Shown here piece by piece: positions 8,886 to 15,801 of a DNA stretch of 37,365 nucleotides. Origin of the DNA: Nostoc sp. NMS4 (lineage in GTDB: Bacteria; Cyanobacteriota; Cyanobacteriia; Cyanobacteriales; Nostocaceae); contig NZ_JABXKI010000058.1 in NCBI RefSeq assembly GCF_017115095.1, positions 1 through 37,365 of the forward strand, given 5' to 3'. The notes beneath the pieces are model-generated. The model saw only the letters and a program-made list of their open reading frames with translations. It ran no database searches and was not told the DNA's origin. Position 1 is the first letter of the stretch. The number at the start of each line of letters is the position of its first letter. Made by a program: the position numbers and the translations under genes.

Positions 8886-9407
8886 TCACTTCCTACCTGC
8901 TTTCCAATCTTCTCCACCGACTAGCTGAGTTAAATTTTCAGCCAAAACTGCGGATAACTCCTTAGCTGAATAAGAATAAGTTAGCGCCAAAAACTTCAAC
9001 GCAGTCTCAATAATTTGGTTCCTATCCACCATTTCAGACAGTTGGAATTGATTATATACTCCATTCATTACTTCATCGCTGGCATCTGCGATCGCATCCT
9101 CAATAACTTCCTCTTCTATCAAATTATTCCACTCATCTAAATTAATATAGTAAGATTTTCTATTATCTTTTATATTAAGATTTTTAATTTCTCGGATTGA
9201 ATTACGAATAGAAGCTGCCCATGAACCAGTTAATCGCTGCTCTAGTTGGTTTTTAATCAAATGAATGAGCAGTATCCTTAAATAAGCTTGGATATTCCGC
9301 AGAATAGCTTGTTTACTCATGCCCTCTAATTCATCAACAATTACCAAGGCATCTGCGTAACGTCCTTCCTGGATGCAAGTTCTGAGGTCTATTAATTCCT
9401 GTGTCAT
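8886..9407 (-). CDS. DUF29-like protein
   Basis: This 173-residue protein starts MTQELIDLRTCIQEGRYADA and has the segment QAYLRILLIHLIKNQLEQRL followed by SWAASIRNSIREIKNL. This is the pattern of the DUF29 family as I recall it: a helix with a conserved HLIK, then a Trp-Ser region. DUF29 proteins are numerous in cyanobacteria and have no proven function; some have been discussed near toxin-antitoxin or other accessory loci. The C-terminus ends LTQLVGGEDW. It is followed 4 bases later by a shortened copy of itself. The CRISPR array ends about 75 bases beyond that copy, but there is no sign of a functional link. Confidence 0.65.
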   Translation of the reverse strand: MTQELIDLRTCIQEGRYADALVIVDELEGMSKQAILRNIQAYLRILLIHLIKNQLEQRLTGSWAASIRNSIREIKNLNIKDNRKSYYINLDEWNNLIEEEVIEDAIADASDEVMNGVYNQFQLSEMVDRNQIIETALKFLALTYSYSAKELSAVLAENLTQLVGGEDWKAGRK

Positions 9408-9511
9408 TTGTTATTAACCTCAAAATTGTATTATGCTAATTACAATATAACAATCACCTATACTTTATTAATAGCAGAGTATCTTACCTGCCATTAATAA
9501 AGGAGTATTGT

Positions 9512-10135
9512 TCACTTGCTCGCCTGTATCACTTGCAAGCTCCCCCCTGCATATAAAGTTGACTTACTCGCTGCAAAGCCAGTTTTAGCTAACAACTCAA
9601 CCAAATCAGTTTTCAGCAATTCCCAAGCTGTCTCCGTTTCAAACAACAACAAAAACACCGATACTCCAGGCCAAAATATCGGATTTGTCGGAGCATGAAA
9701 ATCCACCAGCGTAAAAACCCCTCCTGGCTTCAGCACCCGATAAACTTCATTAATAATTTTTCGTAATTGCTGAGGCTGCATCTCGTGTAATGCAACGCTG
9801 GTATGCACCACATCAAATAGATTATCTGCAAATGGCATCTCCTCGGCAAAAGCTTCTATGTATGAAGCTTCCGGTACATTTAGCCGCGCCCGTTGTAAAG
9901 ACTTGGGTGAAGCGTCCAATCCTGTTACGTTTTGTGAACTTTTTACTAAAAACTCCGTTGTTTGACCACTACCGCAACATAAATCTAAAACTTGAGTATC
10001 TGAGTGAATTGTTAAGCCTTGCAAAGCAAGTTGCCGAAAACGGGCTTCACCACCTACACTTAAGGCTGCTAAACTAGAGATACCATCATATAACCACTGA
10101 TAGCGGTAACTCCAATCTCTTAAAATTGTTGCCAT
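9512..10135 (-). CDS. SAM-dependent class I methyltransferase (UbiE-like)
   Basis: This 207-residue protein carries SAM-binding motif I as VLDLCCGSGQTTEFL, the acidic end of strand 2 in VTGLDASPKSLQRA, a motif like FDVVHTSVALHEM, and the post-motif VYRVLKPGGVFTLVDF. These are diagnostic of a UbiE/COQ5-like Rossmann methyltransferase. The acceptor is unknown. Cyanobacteria use related enzymes for quinones and tocopherols, but the N-terminus (RDWSYRYQWLYDGISSLAAL) does not point to a named enzyme. AAGGAAAT lies about nine bases before the ATG. It is divergent from hemH, with about 93 bases between the two starts. Confidence 0.85.
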   Translation of the reverse strand: MATILRDWSYRYQWLYDGISSLAALSVGGEARFRQLALQGLTIHSDTQVLDLCCGSGQTTEFLVKSSQNVTGLDASPKSLQRARLNVPEASYIEAFAEEMPFADNLFDVVHTSVALHEMQPQQLRKIINEVYRVLKPGGVFTLVDFHAPTNPIFWPGVSVFLLLFETETAWELLKTDLVELLAKTGFAASKSTLYAGGSLQVIQASK

Positions 10136-10228
10136 TGCATATTTCCTTGCTATTAAGCTTTATATTTAATAAAGATATATTGTTAACATTAGTAAAAAAA
10201 CTGAAAAGATTGGGGGAAAGTAACTGCT

Positions 10229-11395
10229 ATGGGTCGTGTAGGCGTCTTATTACTCAATCTCGGTGGTCCTGATAAGCTAGATGATGTCGGGCCGTTTTTG
10301 TACAATCTATTTTCCGATCCGGAAATTATTCGCCTACCATTTCGCTGGTTGCAAAAGCCCCTAGCCTGGTTTATTGCCACGCGGCGAACCAGAACATCTC
10401 AAGAAAATTATAAGCAAATCGGTGGTGGTTCCCCATTGCGGCGGATCACAGAAGCCCAAGGGGAAGCTTTAAAAGAACAGTTAGGTTTTTTGGGGCAAGA
10501 AGTTAATATTTACGTGGGAATGCGTTATTGGCATCCCTATACAGAAGAGGCGATCGCACAAATTACCCAAGATAAGGTAGAACACCTGGTTATATTACCA
10601 CTATATCCCCAGTTTTCTATCAGTACCAGTGGTTCCAGCTTTCGACTTTTAGATAAACTTTGGCAAGAAGATCCAAAACTTCAACCGATTGATTACACCG
10701 TCATTCCTTCTTGGTACAAACAACCAGGCTATCTGCAAGCAATGGCGCAACTCATAGCCCAAGAACTTGAGCAATTCCCCAACCCGAATGACGTTCATAT
10801 ATTCTTCAGCGCTCACGGCGTTCCCAAAAGCTACGTTGAAGAAGCTGGCGACCCTTACCAGATGGAAATTGAAGAATGTACTGCATTAATTATGCAGACT
10901 CTCAATCGACCCAATGCCCACACTTTAGCTTACCAAAGTCGTGTCGGCCCAGTAGAATGGCTCCAACCCTATACTGAAGATGCCCTCAAAGAACTAGGCG
11001 CAGAAGGCGTGAAAGATTTGGTTGTCGTGCCAATCAGTTTTGTCTCAGAGCATATCGAGACATTACAAGAAATTGATATTGAGTATCGAGAAGTAGCCGA
11101 AGAGTCAGGAATTCATAACTTCCGCCGCGTGCCGGCTCCCAATACCCATCCAGTATTTATTAATGCACTAGCTGAATTAGTGATTGATGCACTGAAAAAC
11201 CCCAGTTTCAAGCTTTCGCAAGCTGCCCAAATGAAAAAAATGGTAAAGATGTACCCTCAAGAGCGTTGGGAATGGGGTCTGACTACTAGTGCTGAAGTAT
11301 GGAATGGTCGGATTGCGATGCTAGGTTTTATTGCCTTAATCGTAGAGCTAATTACCGGTCACGGCTTCTTGCACATGATTGGGCTTTTGCAGTAA
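10229..11395 (+). CDS. hemH: Ferrochelatase with chlorophyll-binding-like tail
   Basis: HemH inserts ferrous iron into protoporphyrin IX, the last step of haem synthesis. The 388-residue product opens with [19 protein letters not shown], has the catalytic His196 in [14 protein letters not shown], the [14 protein letters not shown] motif, and [18 protein letters not shown] with the conserved Glu. The core ends near residue 330. A linker and a C-terminal transmembrane helix follow, with the LHC-type motif [20 protein letters not shown] (about residues 352-371). That tail is the chlorophyll a/b-binding extension typical of cyanobacterial and plastid type II ferrochelatases; it anchors the enzyme in the thylakoid and has been linked to balancing haem and chlorophyll synthesis. 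STRR repeats begin about eight bases after the stop. Confidence 0.97.
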   Translation: MGRVGVLLLNLGGPDKLDDVGPFLYNLFSDPEIIRLPFRWLQKPLAWFIATRRTRTSQENYKQIGGGSPLRRITEAQGEALKEQLGFLGQEVNIYVGMRYWHPYTEEAIAQITQDKVEHLVILPLYPQFSISTSGSSFRLLDKLWQEDPKLQPIDYTVIPSWYKQPGYLQAMAQLIAQELEQFPNPNDVHIFFSAHGVPKSYVEEAGDPYQMEIEECTALIMQTLNRPNAHTLAYQSRVGPVEWLQPYTEDALKELGAEGVKDLVVVPISFVSEHIETLQEIDIEYREVAEESGIHNFRRVPAPNTHPVFINALAELVIDALKNPSFKLSQAAQMKKMVKMYPQERWEWGLTTSAEVWNGRIAMLGFIALIVELITGHGFLHMIGLLQ

Positions 11396-11402
11396 ATGAA
11401 AA

Positions 11403-11463
11403 GAGTTAGGAGTTAGGAGTTAGGAGTTAGGAGTTGGGAGTTAGGAGTTGGGAGTTAGGAGTT
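11403..11463. repeat. STRR heptamer array (GAGTTAG/GAGTTGG)
   Basis: Eight or so consecutive heptamers of GAGTTAG with GAGTTGG variants directly follow hemH. This is a short tandemly repeated repetitive (STRR) sequence, typical of heterocyst-forming cyanobacteria. A second array of the same unit is at 37133-37172. Confidence 0.9.
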
Positions 11464-11472
11464 CTCGCCTAG

Positions 11473-11577
11473 TTCCCAGCCTCCAGGCTGGGAATGTATT
11501 CAAAAGAGGCTCTGCCTCTCCTCAAGCTACTGGAGGCGGAGCCTCCCAGAATGGTTTCCCAGCCTCTAGGCTGGGAA
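11473..11577. repeat. Paired hairpin repeat between hemH and DUF4126
   Basis: Two near-identical 22-base hairpins (TTCCCAGCCT / AGGCTGGGAA with a 2-base loop) occupy 11473-11494 and 11556-11577. Between them GAGGCTCTGCCTC and GAGGCGGAGCCTC face each other. The whole looks like one compound palindromic repeat. An ORF spans it, but the pattern is repeat DNA and not a gene. Confidence 0.75.
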
Positions 11578-11648
11578 CCAGTCACCAGTCAGGTCAAGGG
11601 CTGTATCTTTTCTTAGTGCCATTCCAGCATAGGCAAGGTGAGAATAAT

Positions 11649-11690
11649 GCCCAATGTCCTATGCCCTATGCCCTATACCCTATGCCCTCT
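11649..11690. repeat. STRR heptamer array (CCCTATG)
   Basis: Heptamers of CCCTATG and close variants (CCCAATG, CCCTATA) run in tandem. The array overlaps the 3' end of the minus-strand DUF4126 gene, and the TAG stop codon at 11673-11675 lies inside one repeat unit. Confidence 0.85.
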
Positions 11691-12227
11691 TTCCTTGTGA
11701 TACCAGTCATACCACTGTTTAGCGCTACGAACTGCAAACCAGAGCAGTATTAAAGCAATCACTCCTCCTTGCCAGGGAGCATCAAAGGCAAATAGTACTA
11801 GAGCAATGCACAAGGTATCTTGAAGGAAGACTGCCCACAAGGGTAAGCCGCGTAACCGATAGAACCAACCAACTTGGACGAGTTGGAGTACCAAAGCTAA
11901 TAAACCTCCAATTATGGCAATCAGCCAGTTTGGGGTTGCTGTTGCGGTGGCTACTGCTAACCCCATAATTGCGCCCACCACGGGAGACATAAACAACTGA
12001 ACTAGTTGAATCGATCTTTGCCCCCAGAGCTTTTTTGAGAAAAATAATTCAATTAATGACCAACTGGTGAGGCAACCTAATAATATTGGTGGAGAAATGT
12101 GAGATAAAATTGGAACTTGCGACCACAAGTTACTACCCTGTAATAATCCAATAATCAGCAAAGGTATGCCTATTCTCATTCCTGCTGCCGCAGATGCAGA
12201 AAGTGTGGCTAGGATTTCAATCATCAA
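11673..12227 (-). CDS. DUF4126 family membrane protein
   Basis: This 184-residue, strongly hydrophobic protein has about five membrane segments. They start with LATLSASAAAGMRIGIPLLI and include a Gly/Ala-rich pair (SPVVGAIMGLAVATATAT, LIAIIGGLLALVLQLVQVGW). The conserved opening ATLSASAAAGMR and the repeated small-residue helices are what I associate with DUF4126, a family with no established function. The last residues (ERGHRV) and the stop codon are encoded by the adjacent CCCTATG array, so the original C-terminus may have been replaced. Two ATGs (12227, 12224) are equally possible starts. Confidence 0.8.
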   Translation of the reverse strand: MMIEILATLSASAAAGMRIGIPLLIIGLLQGSNLWSQVPILSHISPPILLGCLTSWSLIELFFSKKLWGQRSIQLVQLFMSPVVGAIMGLAVATATATPNWLIAIIGGLLALVLQLVQVGWFYRLRGLPLWAVFLQDTLCIALVLFAFDAPWQGGVIALILLWFAVRSAKQWYDWYHKERGHRV

Positions 12228-12346
12228 AGCACTCGTAATAACTAATAAATAAGTAAGTATTTGTTATGTATACTACCCAGTAGTGACAATAATTCGAGCA
12301 TCATAAAGATTGCAATATTAAATTTTGTTGGTATCTTTATACAGAA

Positions 12347-12383
12347 GAATTCAGGATTCAGAATTCAGTAGTCAGAATTCAGG
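12347..12383. repeat. Short STRR-like repeat (GAATTCAG units)
   Basis: GAATTCAG, GATTCA, GAATTCAG, TAGTCA and GAATTCAG follow one another. The same units make up the ends of the MITE at 29640-29773. Confidence 0.65.
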
Positions 12384-12423
12384 TTCGGTTAAACACATCA
12401 GCTTATGTCTTAGATTCAAGAAT

Positions 12424-12444
12424 CCCCGTCTCTTTAGAGCGGGG
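12424..12444. terminator. Hairpin after purB, possible IS200/IS605-type end
   Basis: The stem CCCCG-t-CTCT / AGAG-CGGGG has a TT loop and lies 25 bases beyond the purB stop codon. It could end purB transcription, although no U run follows on the minus strand. The flanking AATCCCCG...CGGGGAGTGTC also resembles the right-end hairpin I recall from IS200/IS605-type elements in cyanobacteria, so it may be an element scar. Confidence 0.45.
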
Positions 12445-12468
12445 AGTGTCAATACAAGCCAATTAATC

Positions 12469-13764
12469 CTAAATACCTAATCGTTGGTAAACTTCTTCTA
12501 AATGCCGTAGATGTTGCTGGGGGTCGAAACAAACCTCTAGTTCTGCTGGAGACAATTTTTGGGTAACACGCGGATCTTTGCTAATCAAGTCTTGGAAGTT
12601 TCCTTCTGGCTGATTCCAAGCGGCATGAGCGCTTTCTTGAACGATCGCATAAGCATCTTCTCGGTTGCTTCCCTTGTCTATCAAAGCTAGTAACACTTTT
12701 TGGCTGAACACAACGCCGCCGTAACAGTTGAGATTCCGTTTCATGTTCTCAGGATAGACCAACAGGTTTTTTACCAAATCGGTTATTTCTGATAGCATAA
12801 AATGCGTCAAAGTGCAAGCATCTGGCAAAATCACCCGTTCCACAGAACTGTGGGAAATGTCCCGCTCATGCCATAAGGCAACGTTTTCTAAAGCTGCACC
12901 GGCATGACTTCTGACGAGTCGTGCCATTCCCGTCAGTCGTTCCGAACGGATGGGGTTGCGCTTGTGTGGCATGGCTGAGGAGCCTTTTTGACCTTTGGCG
13001 AAGAATTCTTCAACTTCTAAAACGTCTGTTTTTTGGAGATTGCGAATTTCTACAGCAAAACGTTCAATGGTTGCAGCTACCAAAGCTAATTGTTGCACAT
13101 AGTCGGCGTGGCGATCGCGCGAAATAACTTGAGTTGAGGCTGTATCGGGTTGGAGTCCGAGTTTTTGACAAGCGATCGCTTCTACACGGGGTTCAATATT
13201 GGCATAAGTTCCCACCGCACCAGAAATCTTACCAACAGCGATCGTTTGGCGGAGTATTATCAGGCGTTCTTGGTGTCGCAACACTTCTGCTAACCAACCA
13301 GCTAACTTAAAACCAAAAGTAATCGGTTCAGCGTGAATACCGTGCGATCGGCCAGCCATCACTGTATGACGATGTTCCCGTGCTTTTTGGCGAATTACCT
13401 GAATCAAATCTTCTAGACGTTGCAATAATATATCCAGGCTGGCAACTAATTGCAGTGCTAAAGCCGTATCCAAAACATCCGAACTAGTTAAACCCAGGTG
13501 AATGTAGCGTCCGGCATCACCAACATATTCATTGACATTTGTCAAGAAAGCAATGACATCGTGGCGGACTACAGCCTCAATTTCCAGCACCCGCTTCGGG
13601 TCAAAATCCGCCTTGGCCTTAATTTCCTCAACGGCTTCAGATGGAATGTAACCAAGTTCAGCTTGAGCCTCACAAACAGCAATTTCGACTTGCAGCCAAG
13701 TTTTTAGTTTATAGGCTTCATTCCACAGATTAGCCATTTCGGGCAAAGTATAACGCTCAATCAC
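12469..13764 (-). CDS. purB: Adenylosuccinate lyase
   Basis: PurB catalyses two steps of purine synthesis: it releases fumarate from SAICAR and from adenylosuccinate. The 431-residue product matches the usual length and begins IERYTLPEMANLWNEAYKLK. It has the fumarase/aspartase superfamily signature GSSAMPHKRNPIRSE, whose flexible loop holds the catalytic Ser, and upstream active-site motifs TSSDVLDTALALQ and GRSHGIHAEPITFG. The start codon is GTG (13764-13762), with no good ribosome binding site. It lies 40 bases downstream of the stop of the interrupted DUF421 gene on the same strand, so the IsrB insertion could affect read-through transcription into purB. Confidence 0.97.
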   Translation of the reverse strand: MIERYTLPEMANLWNEAYKLKTWLQVEIAVCEAQAELGYIPSEAVEEIKAKADFDPKRVLEIEAVVRHDVIAFLTNVNEYVGDAGRYIHLGLTSSDVLDTALALQLVASLDILLQRLEDLIQVIRQKAREHRHTVMAGRSHGIHAEPITFGFKLAGWLAEVLRHQERLIILRQTIAVGKISGAVGTYANIEPRVEAIACQKLGLQPDTASTQVISRDRHADYVQQLALVAATIERFAVEIRNLQKTDVLEVEEFFAKGQKGSSAMPHKRNPIRSERLTGMARLVRSHAGAALENVALWHERDISHSSVERVILPDACTLTHFMLSEITDLVKNLLVYPENMKRNLNCYGGVVFSQKVLLALIDKGSNREDAYAIVQESAHAAWNQPEGNFQDLISKDPRVTQKLSPAELEVCFDPQQHLRHLEEVYQRLGI

Positions 13765-13961
13765 AGTTCGGCACAGAATACAACCGTCATATTTTACAGT
13801 TTAATTAATGTAGATCGCTTTTTAACGCTACTTTTTGCTCAGGGACAGGAGTAGTTTTTGAGTCCGACGTGATGATACTAATCCTACCGTCAGTTTCCAT
13901 GTATGCCAATTTCACATCAGCCAAAAATTCCACACCTTGCTGACGTAACTTACTCATCAAC

Positions 13962-15113
13962 TCATAGAGACCTCACGGGATGCTGGAAACTCAGTGTCTT
14001 TAGACCTGACAGCGTTGCGACACGGGTGGTTTTAACCACCGTGGTAATTAAACCAGTTGAACGTTTAATTAGTGATACTTTATTTTTGCTAAATTGACCT
14101 AATCTTTTCCAATCTTGATCGGATACCGATACTTGTTTTTCCGTGTCTCCACTAACCCATCCAAAATACGTTTTATTTCCTTGCGTAGCTTTCACATAGT
14201 CTCCTTTTCTCAATTCGTGTTTTGTTACTGTTCCTCCATATTTACGTCTAATTCCTCCAATTGAAGGAACCATTAAATGTAGTTGCCTACGACTAATTGG
14301 AGGACGACGCAAAATCGTAAATTGTGATTCTGTTATATTGACTTTACCTATCCAACTTGCACCATGACTTTTGGTTCCAACGCAAGATTTGTATTTAACG
14401 AATTCCGAACTTGCAAGTGTTATTGCATCTACCGCGTGAGTCTCTGGAATTTGTAAAGACTTATCTGACTTTTCTTTGTGCAAACCTAGATGCTTACGAA
14501 GATTAGATGTTTCCCATCCTTTTTTCAGGGTTACTTTAGCAATTTTAGATAAACGATCTATTTGATATCGTTGACCTACCATCACCGGACTAAAACTCTT
14601 ATTTCCAGTCGCTTTTACTTCTTCGACAACAATTGTTTTTACTGGGTAAATATCGCACAACAAACTAATCACTCGGTATTCTAAATATTTATTAGCTCGA
14701 ATACTCGGTGGTAGTTTAGAGCCGCGTCTATTATCAAATCTAGCTTTACGATGATTGCGTTTTGTAAAAGATAAATTACGTTTAATTCGTCTTCCACGTC
14801 TACCACGACGCATCATAGCTCGTTGTTCCATTCTTTTTTTGATTGATTTGAATGGCAAAACTAAATGCAGCATTTGTAATGTATATTTTCGAGATTGAAC
14901 CCCAATCCCCGAAAACATTTTACCGGGGTCTAAACCAATTACTATATCTTGAGTTTTTGTATCAATTAAATAGACTAATAATTGAACATAAAACATTCCT
15001 AGTTTGTTGAATTTACCAAGAGCTTTACCTTCTGTAATCCAGCGTCTAGCACGACTTGGTTTTGTTGGCATCAAAGGTAAATTATCTTTTGAAATTACTG
15101 GTACTCTCTGCAT
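13962..15113 (-). CDS. isrB: IsrB, RNA-guided nickase (IscB relative without HNH)
   Basis: IsrB uses an element-encoded omega RNA to nick DNA. The 383-residue protein has the N-terminal PLMP domain (P13-L-M-P16), RuvC-I with Asp62 in IVIGLDPGKMFSGIGV, an arginine-rich bridge helix (about 94-125, RRGRRGRRIKRN), RuvC-II with Glu164/Glu165 in TIVVEEVKA, and RuvC-III with His226 and Asp229 in ETHAVDAITLA. About 60 residues separate RuvC-II from RuvC-III, and they contain no HNH domain, which separates IsrB from IscB. RRPPISRRQLHLM and a C-terminal target-binding region follow. All RuvC acids are kept, so it may be active. The TGA stop lies in the flanking host ATGA, outside the element. Confidence 0.93.
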   Translation of the reverse strand: MQRVPVISKDNLPLMPTKPSRARRWITEGKALGKFNKLGMFYVQLLVYLIDTKTQDIVIGLDPGKMFSGIGVQSRKYTLQMLHLVLPFKSIKKRMEQRAMMRRGRRGRRIKRNLSFTKRNHRKARFDNRRGSKLPPSIRANKYLEYRVISLLCDIYPVKTIVVEEVKATGNKSFSPVMVGQRYQIDRLSKIAKVTLKKGWETSNLRKHLGLHKEKSDKSLQIPETHAVDAITLASSEFVKYKSCVGTKSHGASWIGKVNITESQFTILRRPPISRRQLHLMVPSIGGIRRKYGGTVTKHELRKGDYVKATQGNKTYFGWVSGDTEKQVSVSDQDWKRLGQFSKNKVSLIKRSTGLITTVVKTTRVATLSGLKTLSFQHPVRSL

Positions 15114-15325
15114 GGAGATAATCCTTAGAGTAAAAGTTTAAGTCCCTTCGCTCAACGCAGTTAAGATGTCTTGCCCAAAGCAACACTATTAACAAGATAG
15201 TTTGAAGATAATCCGAACTAGGGAAACATTCGGAAGTTCGTACCAAACTGCGTCTCAATTGAGCTAGTCAAACACGTAAGACTTGTTTCTTACAAGCTCA
15301 GTGGCTTCAGCCCTGAGTTATTGAC
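13966..15325 (-). mobile_element. HEARO/IsrB element (1360 bp), complete, non-autonomous
   Basis: The ends were placed by rebuilding the interrupted DUF421 gene. On the minus strand the element begins GTCAATAACTCAGGGCTGAA at 15325 and finishes with CCCGTGAGGTCTCT at 13966. Its order is left end, structured RNA, isrB, right end. The isrB reading frame runs through the right-end structure, which includes the stem GGTGGTT / AACCACC at 14025-14040. The 5' flank is ACAGATG and the 3' flank is ATGAGTTG, with no target duplication required. This fits IS200/IS605-like single-strand transposition and the ATGA/GTGA site preference described for HEARO elements. No tnpA is present, so movement would need a transposase supplied in trans. 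Confidence 0.9.
15114..15325 (-). ncRNA. HEARO / omega RNA of IsrB
   Basis: The region between the element's left end and the isrB start matches the HEARO RNA as I know it from cyanobacteria, including the conserved 3' stretch GGGCAAGACATCTTAACTGC. Stems can be seen directly. The first hairpin is CTCAG / CTGAG (plus-strand 15297-15301 with 15313-15317) with inner GGCT / AGCC. Next are CTTGT / ACAAG and CCGAA / TTCGG (15213-15217 with 15229-15233). An 8-bp long-range stem joins 15155-15162 and 15246-15253 (ACGCAGTT / AACTGCGT). In IscB/IsrB systems the guide is the host sequence just 5' of the left end, here ending GTTAATTACAGATG (about 15326-15345). Confidence 0.88.
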
Positions 15326-15801
15326 CATCTGTAATTAACTGTTGTTGCAGATGGCACTCAATCATCTGACCGTTTTTTACCAATAGCAAGGGTGGCGGAT
15401 TCAGGAAACGTTGGAACTGGGGAAATTTGTAACCCAACCAGTTCAGCAAGTAACTCCAAAAAATTACTGTTCCTAGCAGGATAGCGCCTTCAGTAATTGA
15501 TGTATAATTACTTGCCATAGCATTTTGGGCAGCTTCCGCAAATAGCACAACTACAAGTAAATCAGTAATTCCTAATGTTCCTAATTGTCGGCTAGGAAGT
15601 AGTCTTAGCACTGAGAACAGCGCTAAATAGACCAGCGACTCCCTGATAATTAACTCAAAGATGCTGATGCTAGGAACAAAAATTGCTTGCCAATTGATAA
15701 AAAACCATTTTTCCATTAGCACTGATTTTTTTCCTTGTTCAATAGACTTCTGGAAAAAATCCAGTATAAAACCCGAAGAAGCCATCTGTAGCGATCAAGG
15801 A

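Larger units (their letters stand above)
13805..15785 (-). pseudogene. DUF421 (YetF-like) membrane protein gene split by the IsrB element
   Basis: The 5' part (15785-15326) encodes 153 residues with membrane segments (IIRESLVYLALFSVLRLLPS, ITDLLVVVLFAEAAQNAM, AILLGTVIFWSYLLNWLG) and the DUF421 hallmark RFLNPPPLLLVKNGQMI, ending LITD. The 3' part (13965-13805) encodes ELMSKLRQQGVEFLADVKLA, YMETDGRISII and a short polar tail. Removing 13966-15325 joins GATG to ATGAG and gives GAT GAT GAG, that is LITD-DELMSKL, which is what DUF421 proteins normally have there. The rebuilt gene is 206 codons plus a stop with no other defect, so the disruption looks recent. As it stands, the 5' part ends LITDGQ at a TAA provided by the element. 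DUF421 proteins are membrane proteins of unknown function. The gene starts 16 bases after yihY. Confidence 0.93.

Noticed and set aside
11448-11753. 101-codon frame after hemH
   Set aside because: It lies in STRR and hairpin repeat DNA and overlaps the DUF4126 gene on the other strand.
12424-12444. Firm call of an IS200/IS605 right end
   Set aside because: Only one hairpin is present, with no left end or gene remnant, so it is given only as an alternative to a terminator.
13962-15113. IscB (with HNH) or TnpB as identity of the RNA-guided protein
   Set aside because: No HNH motif lies between RuvC-II and RuvC-III, and the N-terminal PLMP motif plus arginine-rich bridge exclude TnpB; IsrB fits best.
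15318-15785. A normal 155-residue DUF421 gene
   Set aside because: Its last residues and stop come from the IsrB element, and the true C-terminus is present beyond the other end of the element.
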